A stretch of 64,000 nt of DNA from Daphnia carinata. Its lineage: Eukaryota; Arthropoda; Branchiopoda; Diplostraca; Daphniidae. How positions within the stretch are numbered: the stretch's first letter is position 1; the number at the start of each line of letters is the position of its first letter. Below the pieces are notes generated by a model. That model was not told the DNA's origin. It saw nothing but the letters and a program-made list of their open reading frames with translations, and searched no databases. The DNA is taken from assembly GCF_022539665.2 (NCBI RefSeq), contig NC_081340.1:6943357-7007356 (forward strand), in the 5' to 3' direction. The position numbers and the translations under genes are program-made. Below, one piece after another: positions 1 to 13,849 of the stretch.

Positions 1-3000
1 TGTTCCTGACCTCCCGCTGCAACATTGTTGGCATTCTCCAGTTGTCTTTATTCGTTCGAATAGTTATTGTTTTTTGTGTGTCTTTGTTAGACAATAGGCT
101 TTTACACTGCCACTTGTAATTATCTAAATGATTCAACCTCACTAACACCTACACAGTTGATTGAAGAACAGATTTCAATCAGCCACGGTCGCACGCCGCA
201 CATGTGCACCGCGCCAACTACGAGACTCGAATGATCTTGATTGCTGCGTGGTTGTCATTTCGTCAATTAAAGAAATATGGCATCATGGGTTTTTGATTTT
301 TTTTTTTTAAGAACAATAAAGAATAAACAGTTTCTAAAATTATTTTGTTCGTTATCACCTCGTTTATTTAATATTACTAACTTAAAAAAAAATTTACTTT
401 TATGTTTCGTTTTATGACATTAGCATTTTGACATTGTTGCCTTTTGAATTTGCTTACCCAACCCCAATTTTAGAACATTCTCGAACAATTGTTGTTCTCG
501 AATCTTATTCTGCATTGGGGGTTGGAGATATGAAATACCCTTGGGAAATTGAATACAAAAATTTGTTTCTTTCTTTGTCCGCACGTGGTTTCCCACAACC
601 TTGACAACTGATTTCTTACCCTGCCTCTTTGAGGTTATCAACCTGATGACTCATTATTAGGGGTACACTTTCCAAAACACGTGGTTCTATATGCAAAATG
701 GATTCAAAATCGCACTAAATAAATACCTAAATACACTTTGATGATTCATTTTGACTAGTCATTTTATTGTTTCGCAATACAACAATGGAAGTTCGCCACT
801 TTTTTTGAAGAAAGACAACTGAAAACTACAGAAATAAAAAAAGAAACAAAATAAAAAAAAAGAAACAAGAAAACCTTCCGGTCCGAGCCAATCCATCACT
901 GTCCATCGAAGCGTCGGATCATCCATCACCCACCACCCCAATTCCGTCTTTTCCCCGCATCCGCACAAACGGGTCGTTCTCATCTGGTTTAGATTCATGC
1001 ATTATGATCTGTGTTTTCTCTTTCCGCCCCATGCCCCGTAGTCATTTGCCATCAAATGCGCAGTTGCACGATACCCAAAAAAATGATCACAAAACAATTC
1101 ATAACACAAAGAAATAAAAACTAAAAACAAAAACAAATCGATATCTAATTGTTTCGTCATTTGTTAGTAGCTCATCAAATGTGATGTGTGTGTGCTTCCA
1201 TTTTTGTTTTTCCATAGCGGTGGCGCCCGGCCTGCGTTCAACACGCGCGTAGAGAAGGCGGTGCACATCTAGATGGAGAGAGAGGAGGGGGGTTTAGTGG
1301 AGGCAAAAAGCGGGCACCGTCTCCAGTTGATCCTCAACCAGCTCTCCGGTTGGATTCTAAAAAACTCCTTTCTCTCTCTCTTTCTCTCACTCTCTGTCTT
1401 TCTATTTTCCCCATGTCTTAAGTGTTTCTCTTTTGTTTGTTTTTTTTTGTTTTATATCTCGCTAAGAACACTCGAGTGCGTGGCAACGCTGAAAAATTCG
1501 GAAGAATCAATCAAATCTAGGTGGGGGGGAAAGATTAATAAAGAAACAAAAGATTTAATTGTTCAGTGTGGATTAGGCGGGATGAGACCAATCGTCAGAG
1601 CAACGTTGACACTTTTCGTCGTGGATTTCTGCTGGGCCGATTCAACTGAAAAATAAAAATCATTTCGAGGTGAGTTTTTTCTTTAAATTTAATTTTTCAA
1701 TCAGAAAAAAGATGGCCACATGCGTCTGCGATAGTGTCACGCGTTTCATTTCCTTGGCGCCTTGTCGTATCTGCTGAATGTGCGTCATGTTCTACCCCCC
1801 ACTGCGTTCTCTTTCCAGTTCACGTACAAATTCGATATCGAAAAAAAAAAGGGTTTCAAATGTAAATAAGCCAGGTGTTTGCGGTAACGTCTTGTTGACA
1901 CATTATCTCACTAAACACTTGAGTTTGTTCGATATCATGTTCTTTTCGTTTGCTGTCTAAAATCGTTCAACACAAACTCGTTTTCTTCAATCCAATGGAG
2001 CTTCAAAGACTGCAATAAAACTTTTGTCTATTGTTTGCCAACGTATCGTAAAAAACGTCGGCAAAACTTTAAAACTTTCACGACTCTTTCACGTTCAACA
2101 TCGCGATTGTAAGAAAGATCCCTTTTCTTTTATTATTTCGTCTATCAATTCGGTGCTCTATCAAAGTCTTTTGTCATTTGCTACTAGAATAGTTTGGACG
2201 CGTGCTGCACAACCTGTTGTGTGTAACGGGAGTCGTTTGACACTGGCGCTTTGTATTCGAGCAGGTCTCAGAGACAAGAATTTTATAAATGACGTCACTT
2301 GTCGAAAAACGTTTTACCCGTCCAAGCTAATCAGGAAGTTTGCAATTGAGGAGAGAATGTGTTATTGGCTCTCTGTGTTTTATTTCGACTGGAAATTCTT
2401 GCAGAGAGAAATTGCATTCTGGTATTTTTTTTTCAGTACAGACCGTCTCGAATGTTATCAGACCCTTTGCTCTGCGGATGTAGTGTCTAATAAAGCCGAG
2501 GCTGCCGTATATATCTACTAGTAGCATCCCCCCATATTGTCTCGTGATACTGGATGCGGAATTCCCCCATCGGGAATTTGTGGGCAAACAAACTAGGCAT
2601 GTTTCACGATGACGACTTGTTTCCGTTTTCTGCCGAATGACTTTCCGATAATGTCGCACAAAAATTCGCTTTTTTTTTTTATAATTAAAACGATTGCGAC
2701 ATTTCAACGACATTCGCACAATTGACCCCCGATTTTTTAAAAACATTTTTTGAGATTTTAATATTTCGTGGCAGCTGCAAAAACGGGACAACTTGAATAA
2801 ATTAATCGATTTTTTTTTTCAAAAGCGCGAAAAAAACACGTTTGATTTAAGATGCTCAATTTGGAAAACATCTGTTTCCAAGTCAACTGATCGTTTCGCC
2901 TTTAAAAAAGGGAGGAATTCTATAGATAGATTTATATACTGGATGCATGAGAAGCTGGGAGACGGATGGATTCATAAACGGCTTGCACAAGTTATGACGG

Positions 3001-4669
3001 AAATCCTCGATTTTCCTTCAGGTCTTGGCGGCTTTTGTGTCGGATCCCGCGGGAATCATGGCGAGGTCAGCTCACGTTCGTGCCCTACATTTTTGTAGTA
3101 CACTGGGATAGCCGATAGTCCCTTTGGGTCTCATATTTATATAGTCTGTATGGACATCCCAGACGTGTGTCTGTGTGGCCTATTGGTTTTCCAGGCTCGC
3201 GAGATGTTCTCACCTTAGACAACAATGGGAGGGGGAAGGATTTAAAAAAAAATTTGTCCAGGTCAACGGTCACGGAAGAGCGGCCAGGTGCCAAAGATAA
3301 CGGCCCCGAAAAAGGGACACTCGGGAAATAAATAAGTCTGGGGATTGTTCCAGTTCCATCCGTCTTTTTTTTTTTTTTTTTTCGTCTGTTTGGCGGACAG
3401 CCTAGTTCTAGTGGACTAATAACTCCCAAAAGAAGAAGAACATTGTGTCTTTCGTGTAGGGCTATTTCCGTCATTAGCTTAATGATGGCGCGAAATATTT
3501 TCAAAAGGCTTATTTGTTTGCAGTCATTTGTTTATGCCAAAATCAACAAGCAACTCACGCTCAGGGCTCGGACATCATTTTTCAAGCCGATACATCACGC
3601 GCGCAATTGATTTTTGATTGTCAACATATCCATTATAGCCGCGGGCAAGAACCGGCGTGAACAAAATCAAGCTTGGGGCCAGCAAGTTGTTTGATTACCA
3701 ACGAAGCAAAGTCACACTCAAGGGAATCACGCGTTCTTTTTTAGCCGTTGGTTTTTTCATGTTACTCAAGAAAATAATAAGGGAGCACGGGAATTATAAG
3801 GAGAAGAAAAGGGCAGTAGCGACTAGAGGAGAGAGTTGCGCCGCGAGGGTTCATCGGTTCGATCGTGAAACACGCGAGAAATGTGTGGACTCGATGCACG
3901 CGTGAGTTTGGAGTCGATGGCATTTCACAGCCAACGACGTGCCCGGAATGGAAGACTCATCTCCACTTCTTTTATTTTGCTAGAAGAATATTTTTAAAAA
4001 AGAAAGGAACACAACTAAAAGGAGCTCAATTCTTAACACGTAACGTGTAATGGAATTAACTCTTCGCTGTATTCGTTCACCAATTAGGTCAACATTTGCC
4101 AAGTTATTGACCATTTAAAAATCGTTAAATTTTTCAGTGAATCGATTGAATCGGGTCATCATTAAAAGCGTAGCTACGGATATATACGAAGAAGATTCTC
4201 GACTTTCTCTTCTAATGGCGTCTGGGAAGATGATGATGAGGGAGGCATGGATCGATTGGTTGTAAGCCACGTACTGGCCGCCAATCAGTTCGACCTTATT
4301 CCGACTTTCTTGTAAAACTTACGTTGATCGTGTGCTCCCTACTCAATGCACTTCTGTCTTTTAAAGTTTGAAAACTTTTTAAAGTCATTGGTTTCTTACT
4401 CACGCGATAATGTGTTACTAGAACGTGATGTGTGTCTAAGTACGGCCGTCTTATTTGTTTAGTATGGCAAGTTATTCTTGTAGGACAGAGAACTTGTCCT
4501 TCTGGACAAACACAATCCTTCAATCAATATTGTCTGATTCTAATGGACCTATTTTCTTATAATACAGATGATACACTAAAAACCTACCATCTTCAACCCA
4601 AACAAACTGCTTGTTGAAAACGGAATTTTGCCTTTATTATCGGAAAAAAAAGGGATTGATTTGTTGGGC
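1..4669. other. Non-coding upstream region
   Basis: I see no convincing gene here. Open frames reach about 165 codons but resemble no family I know, have low-complexity or frame-shadow composition, and do not join across splice sites. The region is AT-rich with many short A or T runs, such as the pyrimidine-rich stretch near 1370-1450 and the T run at 3366-3382. It probably holds the promoter and untranslated 5' exons of the receptor gene that starts at 4670, but no transcription start could be fixed. Confidence 0.5.
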
Positions 4670-7600
4670 ATGGAAAGTTCACTAACGGGCATCATCAATG
4701 TGACGGACACTGAAAATGATGACGACGGATGCCTGGAAAGGACGTGGTTCAATAGCGACCAATCGGCCGGTGAACTGAATTTATGTCCGAGTGCCACCAA
4801 TTCGAGCGAAGATGATTTCAACACGTTTTATTTCTACCAGGTAAATAACATTTTTTCGATTCTCGCTTGATTGCCGGCTTACGCAACACAAATCAAAAGA
4901 CATTGGATAAATAATCTTGAAAGTTTTATCGGCTCATCTCCCACAATGCACGCCTTCGGCATAAAAAAGAATTGTATATATATAAAAAAATAAATATATT
5001 TTTTCTTTGTGGGAATGGGCCGTGATCCTAGAGGGTTTGATCCTCTCTAGGGCCCATTGCCGGAGACCGTACTTGATTGAGCTAGCAGTTCCGTTTATAT
5101 TCGCCACTAGTAAAACAAAACAAAAAAATACTTGTTGGGCAACATCGGACCGATACAAATCAGAAATGATTGGATAATCTTAAAAAAAAGGGGGGACCTG
5201 CTTCAAAAGATTGCGTGGATTATTCCTCAAAAAAAAAAAAGAACAATTGGGGTATAAATTCAACAAGCCCCTTTTTTTCGGACTATCTTGTCTGTGGCGG
5301 ATGAAAGTGGACGACATCCATAAGCCCATGGCCCATTCTGCACGGCCTCCCTTTCTTTTTTGGATATCTGCCCATCCGTCTCAATCGAATAAAGCTCCGT
5401 CGTAGGCACCCGGTAATATTGCAACTCTTAAACAACAACATTTTCCGACCTCTTTTTGTTTTTTGTTTGTCTTCCGGCCACCTTATAGAACGTTTCATTG
5501 TTTACACTATCGAATCGTTTGTTTGTCCGTAAAGCGGCGGCACATCAGTTAACGCGTGTTTAAAAATCTGTTGTTTTGACTCGACACGTTGAAACATGAA
5601 AAGTTTGAGGGATTTGTTTGGATGATCCATCGATGGATGCAACTCCATAATATACGAATCTAATGAATTCATCTAAACAGAAAAATCTGGGGTGCTTGAA
5701 AAACTGTGCGGCTAGAAACAAACGAAAGGCTTGCGGGCTTGTTTGTAACGCTGGATCGATTTCGGATCGATAGCTGGGCAGAAGAAAATAGTCGACCTCT
5801 CTCGCAAGATGGTCGGACGTCTTTTCTTTTGGGGATCCTCTGGTGACTTTTTTTTTCCGGCATCCGTTCAATCAGACAAGGTCGTGCCACTCGACTCAAA
5901 ATGGGAGAGCCCGTTTTTGCTCTTTTTCAATTTTTGTTTGATTTTTTACTTGACAGAGTTGGATCAGCGAAAGAGAGATGGAAAAGTTTTCAAACGAGTT
6001 GATCCGTCACTTGAATGGAGAGGCAATCGAGATGATATCTTCTTTTTTGTATCCACATATTAGACGGAGCAGTTGGCCTTCTTGTGGATCCTGCTCATCC
6101 TCATCGTCGTCGGCAACATGGCCGTCTTGTTGGCGTTGGGCATGTCCAGCGCGCGCAAGTCACGAATGAACTATTTCATTAAACACCTCGCCATCGCCGG
6201 TGCGTCCTTCTTTTAATTTTTTTTTTTTTCAAATAATTCAATAAATATTTTTGAAATGCAGATTTAAGCGTCGGCGTTATCAGCGTCTTGACGGACATTG
6301 TTTGGAAAATCACCGTTGCCTGGCATGCTGGAAATATTGCGTGCAAAGTCATCCGCTTCTCACAGGTATCATTTTGATTTTGGCCGGAATTTCAATCGAA
6401 TTTCTTCCGTTTAAACGGAAAATAGGACGTGTTTTCGAATTAGTTTTTATGTTGATCTTAATTCAAAGCGGCTTTTTTGTTTTTCCTTTCGGTTTGGCGG
6501 AGAAATGCAACAAAAGGTTCTGGTCACGTATTCCTCGACTTACGTCCTGGTAGCGCTCAGCATCGACCGGTACGACGCCATTTGCCATCCGATGAATTTC
6601 AGCCGAGGATGTGAGTCCATTTAAAGAATTGGAAAATTTCAAAAAAAATCTGAAATTTGAGACGGACGAAAAAAAAATACAGGGAGAAGAGCTCGGATTT
6701 TGGTGGCCGTCGCTTGGATATTGAGCGCCATTTTCTCGACGCCGATGTTATTCCTTTACGAAGAGGGTCTGGTGCAGGAACAGGTGCAGTGCTGGATCGA
6801 CATGCCGGAGCCGTGGCAGTGGCAACTCTACCTGACTTTAGTCGCCGTCTCGCTGCTCGTCTTACCCGCTCTACTGATCTTCGCCTGCTATGTCATCATC
6901 GTCCGGACCATCTGGGTCCAATCGGCAGCCCTTACCGCTTCCATGCCATCGGCCAATCGCAACAATAATAACACAGCCGGTAAAATAAAGACGTTCTGCC
7001 CATTATCGATTTCTCTTTACACGTCTACTAAACCCAGAATGAAAAAAAAAGGAATTTTTTTTATTTAGCCGCAATTTTACTTGACACAAAGTGGATAGAG
7101 TATAGAGCTGTGCGCTATTAAAAAAAAAAAAGACGATAGATGTCGGATCTGCTGACGCCTATTTGGTTGTGCATCGGTCATCAACCGGAAGCTTCTTTTA
7201 TTTACTAGACGTCGTAAAATAATAATAATGCAGGGGAAATGTCAGAGGACGCTAGTAAACTATAATTCTTTTTATGTGCGCAAGATCTTTTTGATTTGAA
7301 TTCCGTTTTCCATCAGGGACGATGATATCCTGTCATTTGAGAATGTCTCAAACAAAAAACAAAAAATGATGGAATTATTATTTTTTGGCAGGTATTAATC
7401 GAACGGGCGGAAGTGCAGGAACGGCCATGCTGGACGAGGATCAGGAAAGTCGAAGGGCCAGCTCTCGTGGCATCATCCCACGCGCTAAAATCAAAACCGT
7501 CAAGATGACCTTCGTTATTGTCTTTGGTGAGTCCTTTTTTTTTTCTAATAAAAAAAAAATGAAAACATTCTCGAGTTTATTTTTGAATCGTATTACGAGA

Positions 7601-9482
7601 TAATAAAAAAAAAACTGTCGGCCATATGCCGATATGCTTTCCAGTCTATGGAATCTACTCAACAAATCAAAAATGATTTGGAAAGGGGAAATATAATAAG
7701 CCATCTGCCTGTGTTCTCAAGATCTGTCGTAACATGACATTTTTGTGATGTTTTCCTTCCAACTGCATTGCTCTCATTAATTCCCAAACAATTCCAACAA
7801 TGCGGACCTACGTCTTCTCTAAAGCTGGAAAAGAAAAATGTTCTTATCGCTATAAGATAAACACTAAATCGCTTATCTTTTACAATTGAGTTATTATAGA
7901 ACAAAAAAGCCACACGAAAAATTTCGTAAGAAAAACAATTGACGTGATGGAAACCATCTTTTTTGTTTTTTGAACGAGTAGAAAGCTAAAACGGCGGAAA
8001 AAAAGTTTATGTCACATATAATTTTTGTTGTTTCGTCGTAGACGGTGAACGAAAGTAGTTGTTGTTTCTTATCCCCCTTTCACTGTTGGTTACGATAGAA
8101 GATTGTCAAGATATAGGCCATTTTCAGACATGGAGCTCTTCTTCTGTTTGTTTGTTTTCGGCAGCTATTTCAGCTGTCAGATCTATAAAAAAAAAAATGC
8201 CAACATCTGCTCGTTTTCATGTTTACGATACAGCTGAGAAACAACAAACAAAATGAAATGTAGTGGATTTTTTAACTATTGAAATGATTTGGCTTTTCTT
8301 TTTCCGAAAATCGCTAGTGTTTATTCTGTGCTGGGCACCGTACATCGTCTTCGACTTGCTCCAAGTCTACGGCCACATCCCTAAATCGAAGACGATGATC
8401 GCCGTTGCAACTTTCATTCAAAGTTTGGCGCCACTCAATTCGGCCGCTAATCCGCTCATCTATTGCCTCTTCTCCACTCACCTCTGCCGCAATCTCAGGT
8501 ACACGTTAAACTAACATTTAAACGTACTGTACGTACAACTTCAAAAGTCGCAAAGAAAAATCTAATTCAAGATGGGACTTTTTGATCTTTCGTGACGCGC
8601 GTGATGACGATACTAAAACCAGTGAGCGCATACATTACGTATGCCCGCACTTGCCAACTGGTCGAATCGATAAAAAAAAAGGGGGAGGGAATTTGCTCTC
8701 TCTCTTTTTAAGTCTCCCAACGCAATCGGATCAAAAAAGTCTTAAATACCAGAGTGGAGGAGGGCTAAAAGTAGTTGGAAAATATTGATTGTCCATTTCG
8801 AAACGAATCATTTGCTCAGGCCTTTTTTTTTATATCTATAAACCCTCTCGTTGGAAGTAGCCAAAAAACTATGCGATGCAGAGACAGCTCGATAATCTTT
8901 AATTGTAATAAAAAAAAAAATTTTAAATCGAAATTTCATATCGTTTTGTTTTGCTATTTCTCTCTCTCTCTCTCTTTCTTTCTTTTCGCCATTTATTATT
9001 TCGTACCCCGCCTCGCCCGTGTTGTTGAAACTAGAAAGATCCCGGCGCTAGAGTGGCTAGCCGTCAAACTGGAGAACGCCGTCCATTCGATCGGTCTGTG
9101 TCCCGACTGGAATTGCTGCGCTGCCGACGGCTCGGTTGACCATCCGTCGTTGCAGAACCGGACGACATCACGCGGTGGCACTGCCCACACGCGGACTAAT
9201 CACCGCAATAGTCACCATAGCCGCCAGATGACGCAGAATCAGTTCCGCGGTCATTTCCATCGGCTGGCCAACAACAGCAGCTCAACGGGCACGACTGTTA
9301 ACACCACCACTACCACGGCAACGTCGCAAGTCGCCAACGCTGTCAAAGACAGCGGCCGTCGTGACGGCAATTTGATTCGACGGCTATCGTCATCGGACGT
9401 AACGGAAGTCGTCGCTGTGCCTCCTCCGGCCATTGTTAAAGAACCGCTTCCGGCCAACAGTCGCAGTAGTCAGTGGGTTTGA
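4670..9482 (+). CDS. CCAP-R: CCAP-type neuropeptide receptor (class A GPCR)
   Basis: Eight coding exons join in phase to a 521-residue protein: 4670-4840, 6064-6199, 6262-6365, 6517-6610, 6683-6979, 7392-7526, 8318-8498 and 9035-9482. It is a seven-transmembrane receptor of the plasma membrane, most like insect and crustacean cardioactive peptide receptors (vasopressin/neuropeptide S receptor branch). The sequence shows an acidic extracellular N-terminus with N-glycosylation sites, TM1 from about residue 60, the DRY box as S-I-D-R-Y-D after TM3, the TM6 run F-I-L-C-W-A-P-Y, and the TM7 motif N-P-L-I-Y. The long third intracellular loop and the Ser/Thr/Asn-rich tail of about 145 residues are poorly conserved. 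I chose the ATG at 4670 because it opens the frame that reaches the donor at 4841; an upstream coding exon cannot be excluded. The subtype is recognised from the TM6-TM7 sequence; ligand identity is inferred. Confidence 0.88.
8959..8984. repeat. TC microsatellite in the receptor's last intron
   Basis: A run of TC dinucleotides passing into TTTC repeats sits about 50 bp upstream of the acceptor at 9034. It may act as part of a long polypyrimidine tract. Confidence 0.7.
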
Positions 9483-12400
9483 TAAACTTGACGACATGAG
9501 AAGAAACATGAGCGCCGAGGAGCTCGTCAATGAAAAGACGAATGTTTATCTCTACAGGGTTTCTGTCATCTTGTTTTACATCATCTTACAAGTCATAAAT
9601 TTCATCTCATTATCTACTGGGACACATATAGCCATGCACCAAATAATACGCAATCACGTTCGGATGGCAGCCCTTGTGGGAAAACGAAAAAAGGACGCCA
9701 TCTAATCCAGTGAATGAAAACGACCCTGTTGACATGCAAGTCACGGTTGGAATTCACGATAAAACTATAAATGTGCTCTCCGCCTAATATTGGATAAAAT
9801 AACACTATCGTATATAAATATTCTTGAAACGTACATACGTAATGGCAGTTAGGACTACTTTTTTTTTCAAAACATTTCTTTGACGTGTCAATCTTGTTTT
9901 ATCCCTAACTGCAACGCCGTCATGTAAATTATTGCATATTGTGTTTAATGAGCGTCGGCGGGCTGCAGCAAACACGTAGCGACCATCAAGAAAAAAAAAA
10001 AGAAGAACGCCTATCCCACTGTCCTATGTTTAACACATCCGCTGTCTCGATTTTTTGTTTTTTCTTCTTCTTTCACTCCGCATTATTTCACGCGGCCAGT
10101 CGTTTCTACCCGCCCTCCCGAAAACAAAAAGGGGAACGACTCACGGTCCATTCTCTTTTTTTTTTTTTTTCTTATCTATGTGGTCTGTACAAAATAACTG
10201 CCATATGATCTTTTACTGTCATCACGCTCTCGGTCCTGGAACGCTTGTAAGCAGAAAAATTCTATTGGCACAAACTGGGGAATGGGGAGGCAGAAAACAA
10301 GAAGAGGGGGGGACAAAATAAAATAACGTAATTCTATGTTAATATTCACGGCGTGTCCCGCACAACCCGACACAGCACGATCGATATACACGATACTACA
10401 AACTATTATATTAAATATAAAAACTTATGATTTCAAATGGCAAATTAACCGAAACAATCTTCCCTCCCTCTCAAAACTGACAAAAATGAAACAATCCAAG
10501 TATTAATATATATTATTATTTGCAAAAAAAAAATATGATACTCTCGTTTCTACATTCAATGAGGTTATGGGAAAATATACTATTGTTCCAGACTAATTGA
10601 CTCTCTTTTTCTAATAGACACACGTCTTTATTTCGCAATGATGATGTGCCATTTTTCATTTCGCCCTTCCTAAACGCTACGTAAATTACACCATTCGAAA
10701 TGGACAATAAGGGCAGTCCCATCATCTTTAATGAATCCATTCGGTCAACATAGCAGAACAGCGACTGCCGTTTGCATGGGACATCGAGAACAGCTGGTCA
10801 CTAAAATCTTTGTCATCAACTCGAATAGCAAAATATAATTTCGCTACAAACGCACAGCCATCATCATTTAGCTGTTTCTGTTTAAAAAAGGGCTCGCGCA
10901 TTTAAGTGTTAACATTGTCAGCTGTTTGGCTCGTTGCCAACGTGATCACGAAACAAAAGAGAGAAGCGAAAAATGTTGGACTGCGAATAAGCAATGGCGC
11001 TATATTTCCATTTGAGCTGCGTTCCAGCAGTGTGTGTGTGCTTCTACTATAACGAACTACGACCACTTTGTCTTCATTTACACGACTTGTTGAGTGCCGC
11101 TCGTCGTGCAAGATGAAACAGATCGAGACGAGAGTTAAACGGAAATGTGTAGAGCTTCTGCCTCACTCCACCCGATGGTTCGCTTTCAGTCCGTCTCTTA
11201 AAAATCTATGCAGCACTTTATTCTCGTAAAATTCGAGACTCTCATCACGATATCGAAAAACAAAATGCCCATGGTGCACGAATTGCTTTCGAGCTGAGCT
11301 CGAGCCAACAACTATGTTATGTCATATGGAATCACGACGATGGAATGAATTGACTGGGACTTACCATCGATAGTTGACAAGTTCCTATGAAAACGATGAA
11401 TAATTGAAAGTAGACTGGCGTACGACGCAGCAGACGACATTTGTCGATTATTGACGGGCTGAATGAATTCTGAAAGATCATAGAAAAAGACTAACGTCAG
11501 TTGTGGTCGGCCATGATTTTACACAAATCAACGAGCTAAAGACTCGGCTTGCATTTGGCAAGCAACACAGAATTTCTCCGAAACAACCAGCCCATATAAT
11601 AACTGTACTATCAAATATAATAAAAGACCAAGAAAAGAATAAAGGAAAAACAATCTTTCTAACAGCAAAAGTTTGCCCTTCCAAAATGGTTGCAACTGCT
11701 GTTCCATAGTTATTTGTTCCTTTTTTGTATGCTATACTTTCCGCCATGAATACATGTCGTACATTACCATTTCTTTTGCTATTGTAGAGTAGCACAAGAA
11801 ATCGTTCCATAAAAGACTTGCATGTTATTTGGCCATGTTTATCTACAAAAGAACAACGTCATCGTCGGATTACCGTGAAACTTTTCAAACGCTCTAGAGT
11901 GTGAAGACTGACGACATTCGATCAACATAATCCATGTAACAGTTATTAACAGCTTTCTCCCACTAGAAGTTTGCTACGTGAATTCGATAGGCCCACGTCA
12001 CGCAAACGGGAAATAGTTACTGAAAAAAGGAAAAAAAAACAGTCTGTGTTGACAAAGACAAAGTGTTGTTTTTCTTTTCCCTATGGCTGGGCGAAACACT
12101 TGGTGTACACTTTGAAACTAAACGGCCCACATCGTTGCAGTAACCAAAGTTCCGTCTGCTATTCAATAAGTGAACCCAATTGTTTTTCTTTTTTCACTGT
12201 TGTATGTTTGTTTTCTTTTTGATTTTTGTGACGCTCGATCGACATCTTTTTTCAAGGTTGTCGTCAATCATTGGATAGAATCAATGACGTTCGCTTGAAC
12301 AAAGTGGAAAAGTAGAAAAGCTGATTTTCCCAGTCAGCCATTTTTTAAAAGAGTGATGGTGAATTTCCTCAGAGACTAGTCTCTTCTTCCTTCCGCGCAA

Positions 12401-13740
12401 ACCACAAGTCACGACATTTTGTATACATTTTTTTTGGCCATTAATAACTGAAGAGAAATATTATCTTTTAAAGCTTGACTTGAGATTGATGATTAAATTG
12501 CATCTGATTTTCACAGACCCGATCGAGTTTTACAGCCACAAAATGTTCCAGCTGGAAACACAAAGGAGATCACGTATTCAATCTGAACGAATTTATTAAG
12601 GTCGGTAACTGAAACGTCTATTGTGCTTGCAAAACTTTGTGGGTGGTGGAAGATATGAGAGTCTGTCACGACGTGGACCTCTTTTACAGGTTCACTTTCG
12701 TAACAACACATGACCAGAGGACCTATATTTATGCTCTTTGTCGGTTCCCATTCGTTGAATTGTTTTGTGTGGGTCTTGGCAGGTTTCATTAAATCTATTA
12801 TTCAAATTCATGTCAAGGAGAACAACACATCTTCAAACGATTGATTTATGGTTTTTTACATATTATTATTCAAATGAGGCCATTGCTCAGACAAACTCTT
12901 TATAGATGGCAATAGCTTTTCTTGCGAAACTTTTGTTTTGAAGATTTGAATAATATTTTTGATTTACGTTCTCAACATTTACGCCCATTGACCTGTCAAT
13001 TGTGTGCCTTTATTTGTAAGTTGGCTCGCTCCTCTCTGACCAACGATGTAGCCACAGTATACTATCATCATACCCACCGCCTGCCATCAATCACGCTATA
13101 TTTGTCTCGATCCGGTTTCCTCAACACAATAAGGACGATATATTGTTTTTCCTTTTCTTCGAGCGTCCATCATCGTTCTTTAACTACATATCTACGTTCT
13201 ATTTGCTGTCCTATAAAAAGAAAAGGACCAAGTCAGTAACTTCACATTAGTTGATCATTTTCTCTTGCCAGATTATTGTTCCACATCCTTTTTGCCAATA
13301 TCTTCTGCTACGTGCTCATTCGTCCGAGGCAAACTCGATGAACCCATTCCATATTACATATCGTAACCATAATTGGAAAGTCCAGCCAGGTTGGCATTCG
13401 GTTATGCCGTTTGTACTGCTCTAACGATGTAAATAACGACGAATGTCTCCATCAAATGGATAAATTTGAACACAATCAAAGTTAAAGTTTGGGTCTGTAT
13501 GACATTTCGAAAAATATCAGATTCTATATGATAAGTTTGGTATTTTTGTGTTATCATGTTGAAGGTAGGCCATGGCAAGGAGATACCCCAGCTGATTGGA
13601 AGAAGAGTGGATTAAAAACTTAATTATTTCAATCGACCTAGATTGTTCAACTCTGTTTGAATAATTTGCAATCACCAGAATGCTCTTCTTTAGGCTTTCC
13701 AATATTTTCAGACTGATACCAGCCAATGACGTCATTTGTA
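9483..13740. other. Intergenic region after the receptor gene
   Basis: This stretch holds the 3' UTR of the receptor gene and then spacer. A candidate polyadenylation signal AATAAA lies at 10317-10322, about 835 bases after the stop. A 92-codon minus-strand frame at 12511-12789 is the most protein-like open frame, but I recognise no family and found no partner exons. Nothing else is supportable. Confidence 0.45.
10317..10322 (+). terminator. Candidate poly(A) signal of the CCAP receptor gene
   Basis: AATAAA hexamer downstream of the receptor stop. The distance is long for a compact genome, so a non-canonical nearer signal is possible. Confidence 0.35.
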
Positions 13741-13746
13741 TTTATT
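13741..13746 (-). terminator. Candidate poly(A) signal of the GST gene
   Basis: TTTATT on the plus strand, i.e. AATAAA on the gene's strand, about 105 bases after the GST stop codon. Confidence 0.6.
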
Positions 13747-13849
13747 TTTAAATGGAAGATGGTAAAAGGATGCCAGTTTACTAGCACACCGATTTTACAT
13801 CATAATGCGATTATTGGAGCTCTTTCTTGATAGCAGCTGATAGTCTTTT

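Noticed and set aside
1273..2521. Long open frames of 127 and 165 codons at the left edge
   Set aside because: Composition is low-complexity or random-like, they overlap frames on the other strand, and they match no known family.
12511..12789. 92-codon minus-strand frame that looks protein-like
   Set aside because: No recognisable domain and no adjoining exons found.
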